This document shows, one piece after another, positions 15,680 to 23,613 of a stretch of DNA of 31,276 nucleotides (within the stretch, counting starts at the first letter, position 1; the number at the start of each line of letters is the position of its first letter). Origin of the DNA: Arthrobacter sp. Lineage in GTDB: Bacteria > Actinomycetota > Actinomycetes > Actinomycetales > Micrococcaceae. The DNA is taken from positions 1-31,276 of the forward strand of contig JAODMS010000089.1 in assembly GCA_025464925.1 (NCBI GenBank), given 5' to 3'. Both the position numbers and the translations under genes were made by a program. The notes beneath the pieces are model-generated. The model was given only the letters and a program-made list of their open reading frames with translations. It ran no database searches and was not told where the DNA came from.

Positions 15680-16101
15680 CGCCTGCGGGCGCCCGGCAGC
15701 CAGCTGGTCAGGAGCGAAATGATCGTGATGATGATTGCCCCGAACACGGCAGTCCAGAAGGAGTCGATGGTGAAGTGGACGGGTGTCTGGCTGCTGATCC
15801 AGGAGGTCAGGTAGAGCATCCCCGCATTGATGATGATCGTGAACAGCCCCAGCGTGAGAATGGTGATCGGCAGCGACAGCAGGCTGACCAGGGGGCGGAC
15901 GAAGGCGTTGACCACCCCGAAGATGAGCCCGATGAAAAGATACGCCAGAATGATCCCGATGGTGTCCGTGCCCTGGGTGACACCGCTGTCGGCCACGGCT
16001 GCCGTGGTGGCGGACGTGGCGATGTCCAGCCCTGGAAGGATCCAGCCGGCAACCCAGAGGGCCAGCCCGTTGAGGATTACCCGCACTATGAAGGAGAACA
16101 T
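15676..16101 (-). CDS. Phage holin family 4 (superfamily IV) membrane protein
   Basis: 141 residues from ATG at 16101, preceded by GGAAG at nine bases; the in-frame ATG at 16125 has no ribosome site. Four membrane segments are visible: FIVRVILNGLALWVAGWILPG, IGIILAYLFIGLIFGVVNAF, ITILTLGLFTIIINAGMLYL and FWTAVFGAIIITIISLLTSWL. The pattern V(N/R)A.VRP....LSLPITILTLGLF is the signature of the PF04020 group (YvlD-like), which is widespread on bacterial chromosomes and has no demonstrated holin role in most hosts. It converges on the hydrolase gene with stop codons sharing CTAG and is divergent from hisC across 60 bp. Confidence 0.88.
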   Translation of the reverse strand: MFSFIVRVILNGLALWVAGWILPGLDIATSATTAAVADSGVTQGTDTIGIILAYLFIGLIFGVVNAFVRPLVSLLSLPITILTLGLFTIIINAGMLYLTSWISSQTPVHFTIDSFWTAVFGAIIITIISLLTSWLPGARRR

Positions 16102-16148
16102 GGCCTCATGCTTCCATATCCCCATCCATTGCGGCAGGGACGGCGAAG

Positions 16149-16154
16149 TAGGCT
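16149..16154 (+). promoter_or_regulatory. -10 box for leaderless hisC/pat
   Basis: TAGGCT ends seven bases before the ATG at 16162 and no Shine-Dalgarno sequence is present. An in-frame GTG at 16156 would fall inside the spacing expected for leaderless starts, so the ATG is preferred. Confidence 0.45.
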
Positions 16155-16161
16155 AGTGAGC

Positions 16162-17280
16162 ATGACTTCATCTGAGACCCTGGCCGGGGGAATCCGGCCG
16201 AGGCCGGTGGTGGGCCGGCTTCCCCGTTACGCTGCCGGCAAGCCGCCCCTTCCCGTTGACGAACTGGTGAGCTACAAACTGTCCTCAAATGAGAACCCGC
16301 TCCCGCCGCTTCCGGCAGTTGTGCAGGCCATCGCGTCCCAGACCGACTTCAACCGTTACCCGGATCCGCTCAGCAGCAAACTGCGCGCCGCGCTCGCAGA
16401 TTTCCTCGACGTTCCCGCCGAAGACATCGTTACCGGCGCCGGAAGCCTGGGTGCACTGAACCAGCTGCTGGCCACTTTCGCCGGCCAGAACGACGACGGC
16501 AGGGCCGACGAGGTCATCTACGCCTGGCGGTCATTCGAGGCCTATCCGATCTGTGTCGGCCTCACCGGCGCGGAGAGCGTCCGGGTTCCGCTGACCGGCG
16601 ATGGCCGCCACGATCTCGACGCGATGGCGGCGGCCGTGTCGGCCCGCACGAGGATGATCCTGCTGTGCACGCCCAACAACCCGACCGGCCCCATCCTCAC
16701 CACGGAGGAAACCGAGAGCTTCATCAAGGCCGTGCCCTCCGACGTCGTGGTGGTCATCGACGAGGCCTACCAGGAGTTCGTGCGCGCCGTAAACGCCGTC
16801 GACGGCATCGAGATGTACCGGAAGTACCCCAATGTCGTGGTGCTGCGGACCTTCTCCAAGGCGCACGGCCTGGCGGGACTCCGGGTGGGCTACAGTGTTT
16901 CCCGCCCGGAGCTCACGCAGCACCTGCGTGCGGCCGCTACGCCGTTCTCGGTGTCCCAGGTCGCCGAAACCGCCGCTGTCACGTCGCTGGCGCATTTCGG
17001 GGAGGTTGTAGAAAGGGTACAAAGCCTGGTGGACGAACGGGACCGGGTCACCGCCGGGCTCCGGGAGCTCGGCTGGTTTGTGCCCGAAGCCCAAGGGAAC
17101 TTCGTCTGGCTCAATCTGGGTGCTGACAGCGCGGAATTTGCCGCGCTGGCGGGGGAGCGTGCCCTTTCGGTGCGGGCGTTCGGGGATGAAGGTGTCCGGG
17201 TGAGTGTCGGTGAGAGCGAGGCCAACACCCGCTTCCTCGAGCTCTGTGCAACCTATACAAAACCGCCACAGCGTTCCTAG
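16162..17280 (+). CDS. hisC: Histidinol-phosphate / aromatic amino acid aminotransferase (HisC/Pat)
   Basis: 372-residue fold-type I PLP enzyme. KLSSNENPLPPLP is near the N-terminus, YPDPLSSKLRAALA follows, and the substrate-region motif is WRSFEAYPI. TPNNPTGP is near 170, the Asp holding the PLP ring is in IDEAYQEF, and the PLP Lys is K233 in RTFSKAHGLAGLRVGY. HisC makes histidinol phosphate from imidazole-acetol phosphate in histidine synthesis. The WRSFEAYP segment is shared with actinobacterial Pat, which prefers aromatic amino acids (phenylpyruvate/phenylalanine). No his genes lie nearby, favouring the Pat role. It is not clearly in the bkd operon: 147 bp with two hairpins separate them. 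Confidence 0.85.
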   Translation: MTSSETLAGGIRPRPVVGRLPRYAAGKPPLPVDELVSYKLSSNENPLPPLPAVVQAIASQTDFNRYPDPLSSKLRAALADFLDVPAEDIVTGAGSLGALNQLLATFAGQNDDGRADEVIYAWRSFEAYPICVGLTGAESVRVPLTGDGRHDLDAMAAAVSARTRMILLCTPNNPTGPILTTEETESFIKAVPSDVVVVIDEAYQEFVRAVNAVDGIEMYRKYPNVVVLRTFSKAHGLAGLRVGYSVSRPELTQHLRAAATPFSVSQVAETAAVTSLAHFGEVVERVQSLVDERDRVTAGLRELGWFVPEAQGNFVWLNLGADSAEFAALAGERALSVRAFGDEGVRVSVGESEANTRFLELCATYTKPPQRS

Positions 17281-17295
17281 CGCTTAACGTGGAGC

Positions 17296-17315
17296 CCGCA
17301 GGCAGGTTCCTGCGG
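17296..17315 (+). terminator. Hairpin after hisC/pat
   Basis: Arms CCGCAGG and CCTGCGG enclose CAGGTT, 15 bases after the hisC stop. There is no T-run, so it is a modest terminator candidate. Confidence 0.4.
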
Positions 17316-17341
17316 ATACAGTAAGGACCAGTAAGCCAAAG

Positions 17342-17381
17342 TATATGCCGGACCGGGAATGCATTACCGGTCCGGCATATA
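17342..17381. promoter_or_regulatory. Perfect 15-bp inverted repeat before the bkd operon
   Basis: Left arm TATATGCCGGACCGG and right arm CCGGTCCGGCATATA are exact complements around a ten-base spacer that is itself mostly palindromic (ATGCAT). It ends 46 bp before the E1-alpha ATG. The outer TATA ends are the most AT-rich bases nearby and could overlap a -10 box. It may be the operator for a regulator of branched-chain catabolism (BkdR of the Lrp family is known in actinobacteria) or a leader hairpin. Confidence 0.6.
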
Positions 17382-17427
17382 TCCCAGCGATTGCAGCGCA
17401 TTCGGATGCGGCAAGCAAGGAGACGGT

Positions 17428-18726
17428 ATGGGCGCCACACATCTGCCCTCTACCGAGTTCGACGGAACCGAGATGGACGACCGGCTGGAGGCGGAGGCCG
17501 AAGCCCACCTGGGCGATCCTGCCGTGCCGATGGTGCAGCTGCTGGGCCCTGACGGGACGCTCGGCGCCGACCCCGTCTTCTCGGAGTACGCCGAGCGGCT
17601 GGACGCCGAGAAACTGCGCGGGTTCTACGCCGACATGGCTGCCATCCGGCGGTTCGACCAGGAGGCCACCGCGCTGCAGCGGCAGGGCCAGCTGGCGTTG
17701 TGGGTCCCGCTGACAGGCCAGGAGGCAGCGCAGATCGGGTCGGGCCGGGCCAGCCAGCCGCAGGACTACATCTTTCCCACTTATCGCGAACACGGAGTGG
17801 CGCTGACCCGGAACGTCGACCTGGCCGAGCTGCTCCGTCAGTTCCGCGGCGTCTCCAACGGCGGCTGGAACCCCAAGGACACCAATTTCCACCTCTACAC
17901 GCTGGTCCTCGCCGCTCAGACCCCCCATGCGGTTGGCTACGCCATGGGCATCCAGCGGGACCAGAAGCTGGCGGCCGCAGCTGCGACGGCGGACCAGACA
18001 GCAGCGGACCAGGCAACTTACCCGACTGGAGGTCAGACGACAGCCCGCCCGCCGGAGCCGAAGGCCGCCGTCATGGTCTATTTCGGTGACGGGGCCAGTT
18101 CCGAAGGCGACGTCCACGAATCCATGGTGTTCGCCTCGTCCTACAACGCCCCCGTCGTGTTCTTCTGCCAGAACAACCACTGGGCCATCTCCGTACCGAG
18201 CTCGGTGCAGACCCGGATTCCGCTGTCCAACCGCGCGAAGGGCTACGGCTTCCCCGGTATCCGGGTGGACGGCAACGACGTGATCGCCGTCCACGCCGTC
18301 ACCGAATGGGCGCTGGAACATGCCCGCGAGGGCAAGGGCCCGGTGCTGATCGAGGCCTTCACCTACCGGGTTGGCGCCCACACCACGGCCGACGATCCCA
18401 CAAAGTACCGCGAGTCGGCCGAAGAAGCCCGGTGGCGGGCCAAGGATCCGCTGGAACGCTTGGAGAAATACCTCCGCACCGCAGGCCTGGCCGACGACGC
18501 CTTCTTCGAGCAGGTCAAGACCGACGGCGATGAACTCGCCGCGTATGTCCGCAAGACGACCTACGAGCTCGAAACCCCGGACATCCGGACCGCGTTCGCC
18601 AACACCTACGTCGAAGCGCATCCGCTGGTAGCCGAAGAGCTGGCCTGGTTCGAGCAGTACAGCGCAGGATTTGCCGACGAGGCGCCCGCCGGCCAGACGA
18701 CCTCGGATGGAGCCGCCCACTCATGA
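17428..18726 (+). CDS. bkdA: Branched-chain 2-oxoacid dehydrogenase E1 component, alpha subunit
   Basis: 432 residues from ATG at 17428, with AAGGAG at 17417-17422. With the beta subunit it forms the thiamine-diphosphate E1 that decarboxylates branched-chain 2-oxo acids and acylates the E2 lipoyl group. The ThDP/Mg motif runs from GDGASSEGDVHES (GDG at 220-222) to FFCQNN (NN at 249-250). GQEAAQIG, YIFPTYREHG and AHTTADDPTKYR are typical E1-alpha segments. Residues about 179-212 are an Ala/Thr/Gln-rich stretch just before the GDG motif where relatives go directly into the strand. The stop overlaps the beta start (ATGA). Pyruvate as substrate cannot be excluded, but actinobacteria normally use a one-chain AceE for pyruvate. 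Confidence 0.9.
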   Translation: MGATHLPSTEFDGTEMDDRLEAEAEAHLGDPAVPMVQLLGPDGTLGADPVFSEYAERLDAEKLRGFYADMAAIRRFDQEATALQRQGQLALWVPLTGQEAAQIGSGRASQPQDYIFPTYREHGVALTRNVDLAELLRQFRGVSNGGWNPKDTNFHLYTLVLAAQTPHAVGYAMGIQRDQKLAAAAATADQTAADQATYPTGGQTTARPPEPKAAVMVYFGDGASSEGDVHESMVFASSYNAPVVFFCQNNHWAISVPSSVQTRIPLSNRAKGYGFPGIRVDGNDVIAVHAVTEWALEHAREGKGPVLIEAFTYRVGAHTTADDPTKYRESAEEARWRAKDPLERLEKYLRTAGLADDAFFEQVKTDGDELAAYVRKTTYELETPDIRTAFANTYVEAHPLVAEELAWFEQYSAGFADEAPAGQTTSDGAAHS

Positions 18727-19703
18727 CCACCATGACCATTGCCAAGGCCATCAACGAAGGCCTGCGCGCGACCCTCAGCAACAACCCGCGGTCCCTGCTG
18801 ATGGGGGAGGACATCGGGCCGCTGGGCGGCGTCTACCGCGTCACGGACGGGCTCATCGCTGAGTTCGGCCCGGACCGCGTGGTTGACACGCCGCTGGCGG
18901 AGTCCGGCATCATCGGCACCGCGATCGGCCTGGCCCTGCGGGGCTACCAGCCCGTGTGCGAGATCCAGTTCGACGGCTTCGTCTTCCCTGGCTTCAACCA
19001 GATCACCACCCAGCTCGCAAAAATGCATGCGCGCAGCAACGGCACCCTTACCGTCCCCGTCGTCATCCGTATCCCGTACGGCGGCGGCATCGGCTCGATC
19101 GAGCACCACTCGGAGTCGCCGGAGGCGCTGTTCGCCCACACTGCCGGACTGCGCATCATCACACCGTCCAACCCGCACGACGCCTACTGGATGATCCAGC
19201 AGGCCGTCGACTGCCAGGACCCCGTGATCGTCTTCGAGCCCAAACGCCGCTACTGGCTCAGGGGCGAGGTCGACACCGAATCCCCCGGCACGGCTGCGGA
19301 TCCGTTCAAGGCCCACGTCCTGCGCGAAGGAACGGACGCGACCGTCGTGGTCTACGGACCGCTGGTGCCGGTGGCCCTCGCCGCGGCCGATGCCGCCGCG
19401 GAGGACGGCCACAGCGTCGAAGTGATCGACCTGCGCTCCATCTCCCCGATCGACTTCGACACCGTCACGGAGTCCGTCCAGAAGACCGGGCGGCTGATCG
19501 TGGCCCACGAGGCACCCACCTTCGGCGGGATCGGCGGCGAAATCGCCGCCCGGGTCAGCGAGCGGGCGTTCCACTCGCTCGAGGCTCCCGTCATCCGCGT
19601 GGGCGGATTCCACATGCCTTACCCCGTGGCCAAGGTGGAGGAAGACTACCTGCCGGACATCGACCGCATCCTTGAGGCACTGGACCGTGCCCTTGCTTAC
19701 TGA
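18723..19703 (+). CDS. bkdB: Branched-chain 2-oxoacid dehydrogenase E1 component, beta subunit
   Basis: 326 residues starting MTTMTIAKAINEGLRATLSNN. The N-terminal transketolase-like pyrimidine-binding domain holds LMGEDIGPLGGVYRVTDGL (the Glu activates the thiamine ring), DTPLAESGIIGTAIGLALRGYQPVCEIQF and IPYGGGIGSIEHHSES. The C-terminal domain contains VVVYGPLVPVALAAAD and EVIDLRSISPIDFDTV with the late motif VAHEAPTFGGIGGEIAA. Length is normal for E1-beta (about 325). The ATG overlaps the alpha subunit stop by four bases, so the two subunits are made in equal amounts as an alpha2beta2 enzyme. E2 follows after 42 bp. Confidence 0.94.
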   Translation: MTTMTIAKAINEGLRATLSNNPRSLLMGEDIGPLGGVYRVTDGLIAEFGPDRVVDTPLAESGIIGTAIGLALRGYQPVCEIQFDGFVFPGFNQITTQLAKMHARSNGTLTVPVVIRIPYGGGIGSIEHHSESPEALFAHTAGLRIITPSNPHDAYWMIQQAVDCQDPVIVFEPKRRYWLRGEVDTESPGTAADPFKAHVLREGTDATVVVYGPLVPVALAAADAAAEDGHSVEVIDLRSISPIDFDTVTESVQKTGRLIVAHEAPTFGGIGGEIAARVSERAFHSLEAPVIRVGGFHMPYPVAKVEEDYLPDIDRILEALDRALAY

Positions 19704-19745
19704 TGGCCCAGCGTACTGACGACGACGTTCGAAACCGAGGACTCC

Positions 19746-21290
19746 ATGGCGCTTAACAAGTTCAACCTTCCCGATGTGGGCGAAGGGCTCACCGAGGCGG
19801 AAATCGTCTCCTGGAAGGTCAAGGCCGGCGACACCGTGGCCATCAACGACGTCCTCTGCGAGATCGAGACCGCCAAGTCCCTGGTCGAGCTGCCCTCGCC
19901 GTTCGCCGGCACCGTCACGGAGCTGCTCGTTTCCGAGGGCGTGACGATCGACGTCGGGACCCCGATCATCAGCGTCACCGACGCGGCCGCCGGGACAACC
20001 GCGGCCGCTCCTGCTGCTCCCGCCGCCGCCGGGCTGCCGGGAACCCCCGCACCGGCCGTCGAGGCGCCCGCGGAGGCACCCATGTACGGAACGCTGAAGG
20101 CGGGAACGCCCGACGCCGGTGAGTCGACCGGGCGGCCCGCCGGCGGGCCACTGGTGGGGTCCGGCCCCAAGGCCGATGCCGTCAAGCGCCGTCGGCGGGT
20201 TTCCGCCGCCCCGGCGGTTTCGCCGAACCCGGTTGCCGGAAGGAAAGGCATCGTTCCCGGACCGGCCCCCGTCCTCCAGCAGGCCGGGAGGAAGGCTCCT
20301 GGCATCGGGAACGCCCCGGGCCCGGAACGCCCCGCCCCTGCCGGCAACCTCGAGCGCCCCACCCTCGGCGGAGCCATCAGCGGCCTCGTCAGCAGGGTCC
20401 TGGCGAAGCCTCCCGTGCGCAAGATCGCCCGGGACCTGGGCATCGACCTGGCCGACGTGGTCCCCACGGGGGCCCGCGGCGAAGTCACCCGCGAGGATCT
20501 GGTGAGTTACCAGGCCCAGCGCGACGCCGAGGTGGACAAGGCTGACATGTTCTGGGGCAAGTCCGGCCGCCCGCAGGCGCAGCGGATAGAGCGTATCCCC
20601 GTGAAGGGTGTCCGCAAGGCCACGGCGAAGGCTATGGTCGAGTCCGCCTTCGCCGCTCCGCACGTCAGCATCTTCGTGGACGTCGACGCCAGCCGCACCA
20701 TGGAGTTCGTCAAGCGACTCAAAGTGTCCCGCGACTTCGAAGGCATCAAGGTTTCCCCGCTGCTGATCCTCGCCAAGGCCGTCATCTGGGCCGCGGCGCG
20801 CAACCCCAGCGTCAACGCCACCTGGGTGGACAGCCCGGACGGCGGCGACTCCGCCGAGATCCATGTCAAGCACTTCATGAACCTCGGTATCGCCGCCGCC
20901 ACCCCCCGCGGCCTGATGGTGCCGAACATCAAGAACGCCCAGGACCTGTCGCTCAAAGAACTGGCCCTGGCCCTGAACGAGCTGGCCACCACCGCCCGGG
21001 CCGGCAGGACCCAGCCCGCCCAGATGCAGGGCGGCACCCTCACCGTCACCAACATCGGCGCCCTCGGCATCGATACCGGCACGCCGATCATCAACCCCGG
21101 CGAGGTGGCCATCGTGGCCTTCGGCACCATCAAGCAGAAGCCTTGGGTCCTCGACGGCGAAGTCATTCCGCGCTGGATCACCACCCTGGGCGGTTCCTTC
21201 GACCACCGCGTGGTGGACGGGGACCTCTCGGCCCGCTTCATGGCCGATGTCGCCGCCATCCTCGAAGAGCCGGCGCTGCTCCTTGGCTGA
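19746..21290 (+). CDS. bkdC: Branched-chain 2-oxoacid dehydrogenase E2 (dihydrolipoamide acyltransferase)
   Basis: 514 residues in three domains. A single lipoyl domain at 1-78 has the modified Lys44 in [14 protein letters not shown]. The peripheral subunit-binding domain is at about 220-256 ([24 protein letters not shown] then [10 protein letters not shown]). The catalytic core is about 285-512 with the acyltransferase motif [10 protein letters not shown] (His487, Asp491) near the end. E2 forms the complex core, accepts the acyl group from E1 on its lipoyl arm and passes it to CoA. The linker between lipoyl and binding domains is unusually long (about 140 residues), Pro/Ala/Gly-rich with a basic KRRRR patch. 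GAGG precedes the ATG by five bases. No E3 (lipoamide dehydrogenase) gene is present here. Confidence 0.95.
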   Translation: MALNKFNLPDVGEGLTEAEIVSWKVKAGDTVAINDVLCEIETAKSLVELPSPFAGTVTELLVSEGVTIDVGTPIISVTDAAAGTTAAAPAAPAAAGLPGTPAPAVEAPAEAPMYGTLKAGTPDAGESTGRPAGGPLVGSGPKADAVKRRRRVSAAPAVSPNPVAGRKGIVPGPAPVLQQAGRKAPGIGNAPGPERPAPAGNLERPTLGGAISGLVSRVLAKPPVRKIARDLGIDLADVVPTGARGEVTREDLVSYQAQRDAEVDKADMFWGKSGRPQAQRIERIPVKGVRKATAKAMVESAFAAPHVSIFVDVDASRTMEFVKRLKVSRDFEGIKVSPLLILAKAVIWAAARNPSVNATWVDSPDGGDSAEIHVKHFMNLGIAAATPRGLMVPNIKNAQDLSLKELALALNELATTARAGRTQPAQMQGGTLTVTNIGALGIDTGTPIINPGEVAIVAFGTIKQKPWVLDGEVIPRWITTLGGSFDHRVVDGDLSARFMADVAAILEEPALLLG

Positions 21291-21314
21291 AACCTCCGGA
21301 GGCTGCGCTATTGG

Positions 21315-21344
21315 TATTTCAGACGTCCTAATGACGCTGAAATA
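21315..21344. terminator. AT-rich inverted repeat after the bkd operon
   Basis: TATTTCAG-A-CGTC, loop CTAAT, then GACG-CTGAAATA gives a 12-bp stem with one bulged A, 25 bases after the E2 stop. It sits in an unusually AT-rich patch for this genome and lacks a clear T-run. It could end the bkd transcript or be an operator for the ligase gene 170 bp downstream. Confidence 0.4.
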
Positions 21345-21460
21345 AGTATTTCCGCTTACTAATCGTGGATCCCGATGGAGGCACGACATCTGCTACTCCC
21401 GGTTCGCCCACCGAAATGGCGGCGCGCGTCGAATCCGCACTTAAGCCCGCCGGACGGCGC

Positions 21461-21466
21461 TAGAGT
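21461..21466 (+). promoter_or_regulatory. Possible -10 box of the acyl-CoA ligase gene
   Basis: TAGAGT lies 48 bp before the GTG start at 21515, in the 224-bp gap after the bkd operon. No convincing -35 is seen. Confidence 0.3.
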
Positions 21467-21514
21467 GGCACCAGCCGCCGCCCGCCGGGCGGACGCGGAT
21501 CAAAGGAGATATGC

Positions 21515-23113
21515 GTGTTCTCGAGCCCGTTCCCCGACGTGGATGTTCCGGATCTCAGCCTCTACGACTACCTTTTTGGTTGCCTGGAGGAGGCGGACCT
21601 GGACCGGATCGCCGTCGTCGACGGCACGAGCGGTGCGGAGACCAGCTACCGGACTCTGGTGGGGCAGATCGATGCGTTTGCCGGCGCCGTGGCCGCCCAA
21701 GGCCTGGGCGTCCGCGGCGTGGCGGCAATCCTGTGCCCGAACATCCCCGCCTTCGCCGTGGTGTTCCACGGACTCCTGCGGGCCGGCGCCACCGTCACTA
21801 CCATCAATTCCCTGTACACGGCGGACGAGATAGCCCTCCAGCTCACTGACGCCGACGCGGGCTGGCTGTTCACGATCTCGGCGCTGCTGCCCGCCGCCCG
21901 CGAGGCTGCCACGCGGACCGGGATCCCGGCACGGCGGGTGGTGGTGCTCGACGGCGCCGACGGCCACCCCTCGCTGCATGACCTGCTCGCCGCAGGTGAG
22001 CCGGCCCCGGAGGTCACGTTCGATCCGGGCACCCATGTCGCGGTGCTGCCGTATTCCTCGGGTACGACGGGCCGGCCCAAGGGCGTCATGCTGAGCCACC
22101 GGAACCTCGTCGCGAACGCGGAGCAGTCCCGCGGCCTGCTCCGTGTCGGCCCCGAAGACCGTCTGCTGGCTCTCCTGCCCTTCTTCCACATCTACGGACT
22201 GACGGTGCTGCTGAACCTGGCCCTGCGCCAGCGTGCCCGCCTGGTCACGATGCCTAAGTTCGAGCTCGCCGAGTTCCTGCGGATCATCCAGGACCACAGG
22301 TGCAGCTACCTCTTCATCGCTCCGCCAGTGGCCGTGGCGCTGACCAAGCACCCGATGGTTGCGGAGTACGATCTCAGCTCCGTCCACACGACGCTGTCCG
22401 GTGCGGCACCTCTCGACGGGGAACTAGGGGCCAGGCTGGCCGAACGGCTCGGTTGCCGGGTGCTGCAGGGCTACGGCATGACCGAGATGAGCCCGGTATC
22501 CCATCTCATCCCCCGCGATGCCCTGAAAGTGCCCGTCAGCTCGGTGGGCTACACCGTCCCCAACATGGAATGCCGGCTGGTGGACACTGCCACAGGGGAG
22601 GAGATCCCGGTCCCCGCCGTGGGCACCAGCGCCCCGGGCCATTTGCTGTGCCGGGGACCGAACGTGATGCTCGGCTACCTCAACCGGCCCGAGGAAACGG
22701 CGGACACCCTTGATGCGGACGGCTTCCTGCACACCGGCGACATCGCCACCGTCCGGGCCGACGGCGTCGTGGCCATCGTGGACCGGCTCAAGGAGCTCAT
22801 CAAATACAAGGGTTACCAGATCGCCCCGGCGGAGCTTGAGGCCCTGCTGCTCACGCACCCCGGCATCGCTGACGCAGCGGTGATCGGAACGACCGACGCC
22901 GACGGGCAGGAGGTGCCGATGGCATTTCTGGTGCGCCAGGCCGGGGATGAGGGCGGACGGCTGGATGAGTCCGGTGTGATGGATTTCGTGGCGGCGAAGG
23001 TGGCGCCGTTCAAGAGGATCCGCCGCGTCGAGTTCATCGATGCCGTGCCCAAGTCCTCCTCGGGCAAGATTCTGCGCCGCATGCTGAAGACGGCCGAGCC
23101 GGTGAAGCCCTAG
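21515..23113 (+). CDS. AMP-forming acyl-CoA ligase (4-coumarate--CoA ligase-like)
   Basis: 532 residues from GTG at 21515, with AAAGGAGA at 21502-21509; the ATG at 21511 is in another, short frame. This is a member of the ANL superfamily. The ATP loop SSGTTGRPKGV is at about 180-190, LPFFHIYG is near 223, GYGMTEMSPVS near 325, HTGDIATVRADG (adenylate-binding Asp) near 410, and KELIKYKGYQIAPAELEALL spans the hinge. Lys518 in KSSSGKILRR is the catalytic C-terminal lysine. The enzyme activates a carboxylic acid as an acyl-adenylate and transfers it to CoA. The overall layout (LLCRGPNVMLGY) is nearest 4-coumarate-CoA ligases, which act on phenylpropanoid or medium-chain acids. Substrate is not resolved; no side-chain oxidation genes are adjacent. 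Confidence 0.88.
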   Translation: MFSSPFPDVDVPDLSLYDYLFGCLEEADLDRIAVVDGTSGAETSYRTLVGQIDAFAGAVAAQGLGVRGVAAILCPNIPAFAVVFHGLLRAGATVTTINSLYTADEIALQLTDADAGWLFTISALLPAAREAATRTGIPARRVVVLDGADGHPSLHDLLAAGEPAPEVTFDPGTHVAVLPYSSGTTGRPKGVMLSHRNLVANAEQSRGLLRVGPEDRLLALLPFFHIYGLTVLLNLALRQRARLVTMPKFELAEFLRIIQDHRCSYLFIAPPVAVALTKHPMVAEYDLSSVHTTLSGAAPLDGELGARLAERLGCRVLQGYGMTEMSPVSHLIPRDALKVPVSSVGYTVPNMECRLVDTATGEEIPVPAVGTSAPGHLLCRGPNVMLGYLNRPEETADTLDADGFLHTGDIATVRADGVVAIVDRLKELIKYKGYQIAPAELEALLLTHPGIADAAVIGTTDADGQEVPMAFLVRQAGDEGGRLDESGVMDFVAAKVAPFKRIRRVEFIDAVPKSSSGKILRRMLKTAEPVKP

Positions 23114-23124
23114 CGATCCTCCTC

Positions 23125-23556
23125 CTAGTCGGAGGTGTCGGTCTTGGCGATGTAGACGTCGCAGGGAGCGTTGTGGGCAACACTGCCCGCAACGCTTCCC
23201 AGAACCCGGCCGATCCCGCGCATGCGCCGGTTGCCAACCACGATCATCTGGGCGCCGGTGCGCTCCGCTTCTTTGATCAGGGCCTCCGCCGGCTTACCGC
23301 GTGCGGCGGCATAGGTGACGTTGGTGCCAGCGGAGCGGAGGCCTTCGGCAACCCGCTTCGCGACCTTCTCGGCATTGCCGGCGTCGGAAACGATCCACTT
23401 GTCGCTGCCGCTGCCGTAGAACTCGGTCCGGTCGCTGTCGAAGGCGCTGACCACATGGAGGGTTGCCCCCAGCGAAGCGGCCAGGTCCCGCGCAGTCTGC
23501 GCGGCCCTCAGCGCAGTCTCGCTGCCGTCGACGCCTACAACAATAATTCCGGTCAT
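23125..23556 (-). CDS. Universal stress protein (UspA family)
   Basis: 143 residues from the ATG at 23556, seven bases after AGGAG; the ATG two codons earlier lies too close to that site. MTGIIVVGVDGSETALRAAQTA is the first strand and helix of the Usp fold with the nucleotide-contacting Asp. GAQMIVVGNRRMRGIGRVLGSVAGSVAHNAPCDVYI carries the ATP-binding loop G-x2-x-...-GS; the second Gly of the usual G-2x-G is Arg here, a variation seen in short actinobacterial members. These proteins bind ATP and promote survival under stress. It is a single-domain protein, and tail-to-tail with the ligase 11 bp away. Confidence 0.92.
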   Translation of the reverse strand: MTGIIVVGVDGSETALRAAQTARDLAASLGATLHVVSAFDSDRTEFYGSGSDKWIVSDAGNAEKVAKRVAEGLRSAGTNVTYAAARGKPAEALIKEAERTGAQMIVVGNRRMRGIGRVLGSVAGSVAHNAPCDVYIAKTDTSD

Positions 23557-23613
23557 GGTCATGCTCCTCTGGGTCAACGCTCGTCTTCCGCCGTGCACCA
23601 ACGATGATTCAGG

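Noticed and set aside
15676..16101. Prophage remnant suggested by the holin-family name
   Set aside because: No endolysin, integrase, structural or att-like sequences are nearby, and this family is common in ordinary bacterial chromosomes.
18606..21389. A 927-codon open frame on the minus strand across the bkd genes
   Set aside because: It is antisense to E1-alpha, E1-beta and E2, all with full catalytic motifs; composition is the same His/Gly/Asp-rich shadow type.
23121..23135. CCTCC-TAGTC-GGAGG hairpin as a bidirectional terminator between the ligase and the stress protein
   Set aside because: The stem is only 5 bp, overlaps the stress protein stop codon, and has no T-run; too weak to call.
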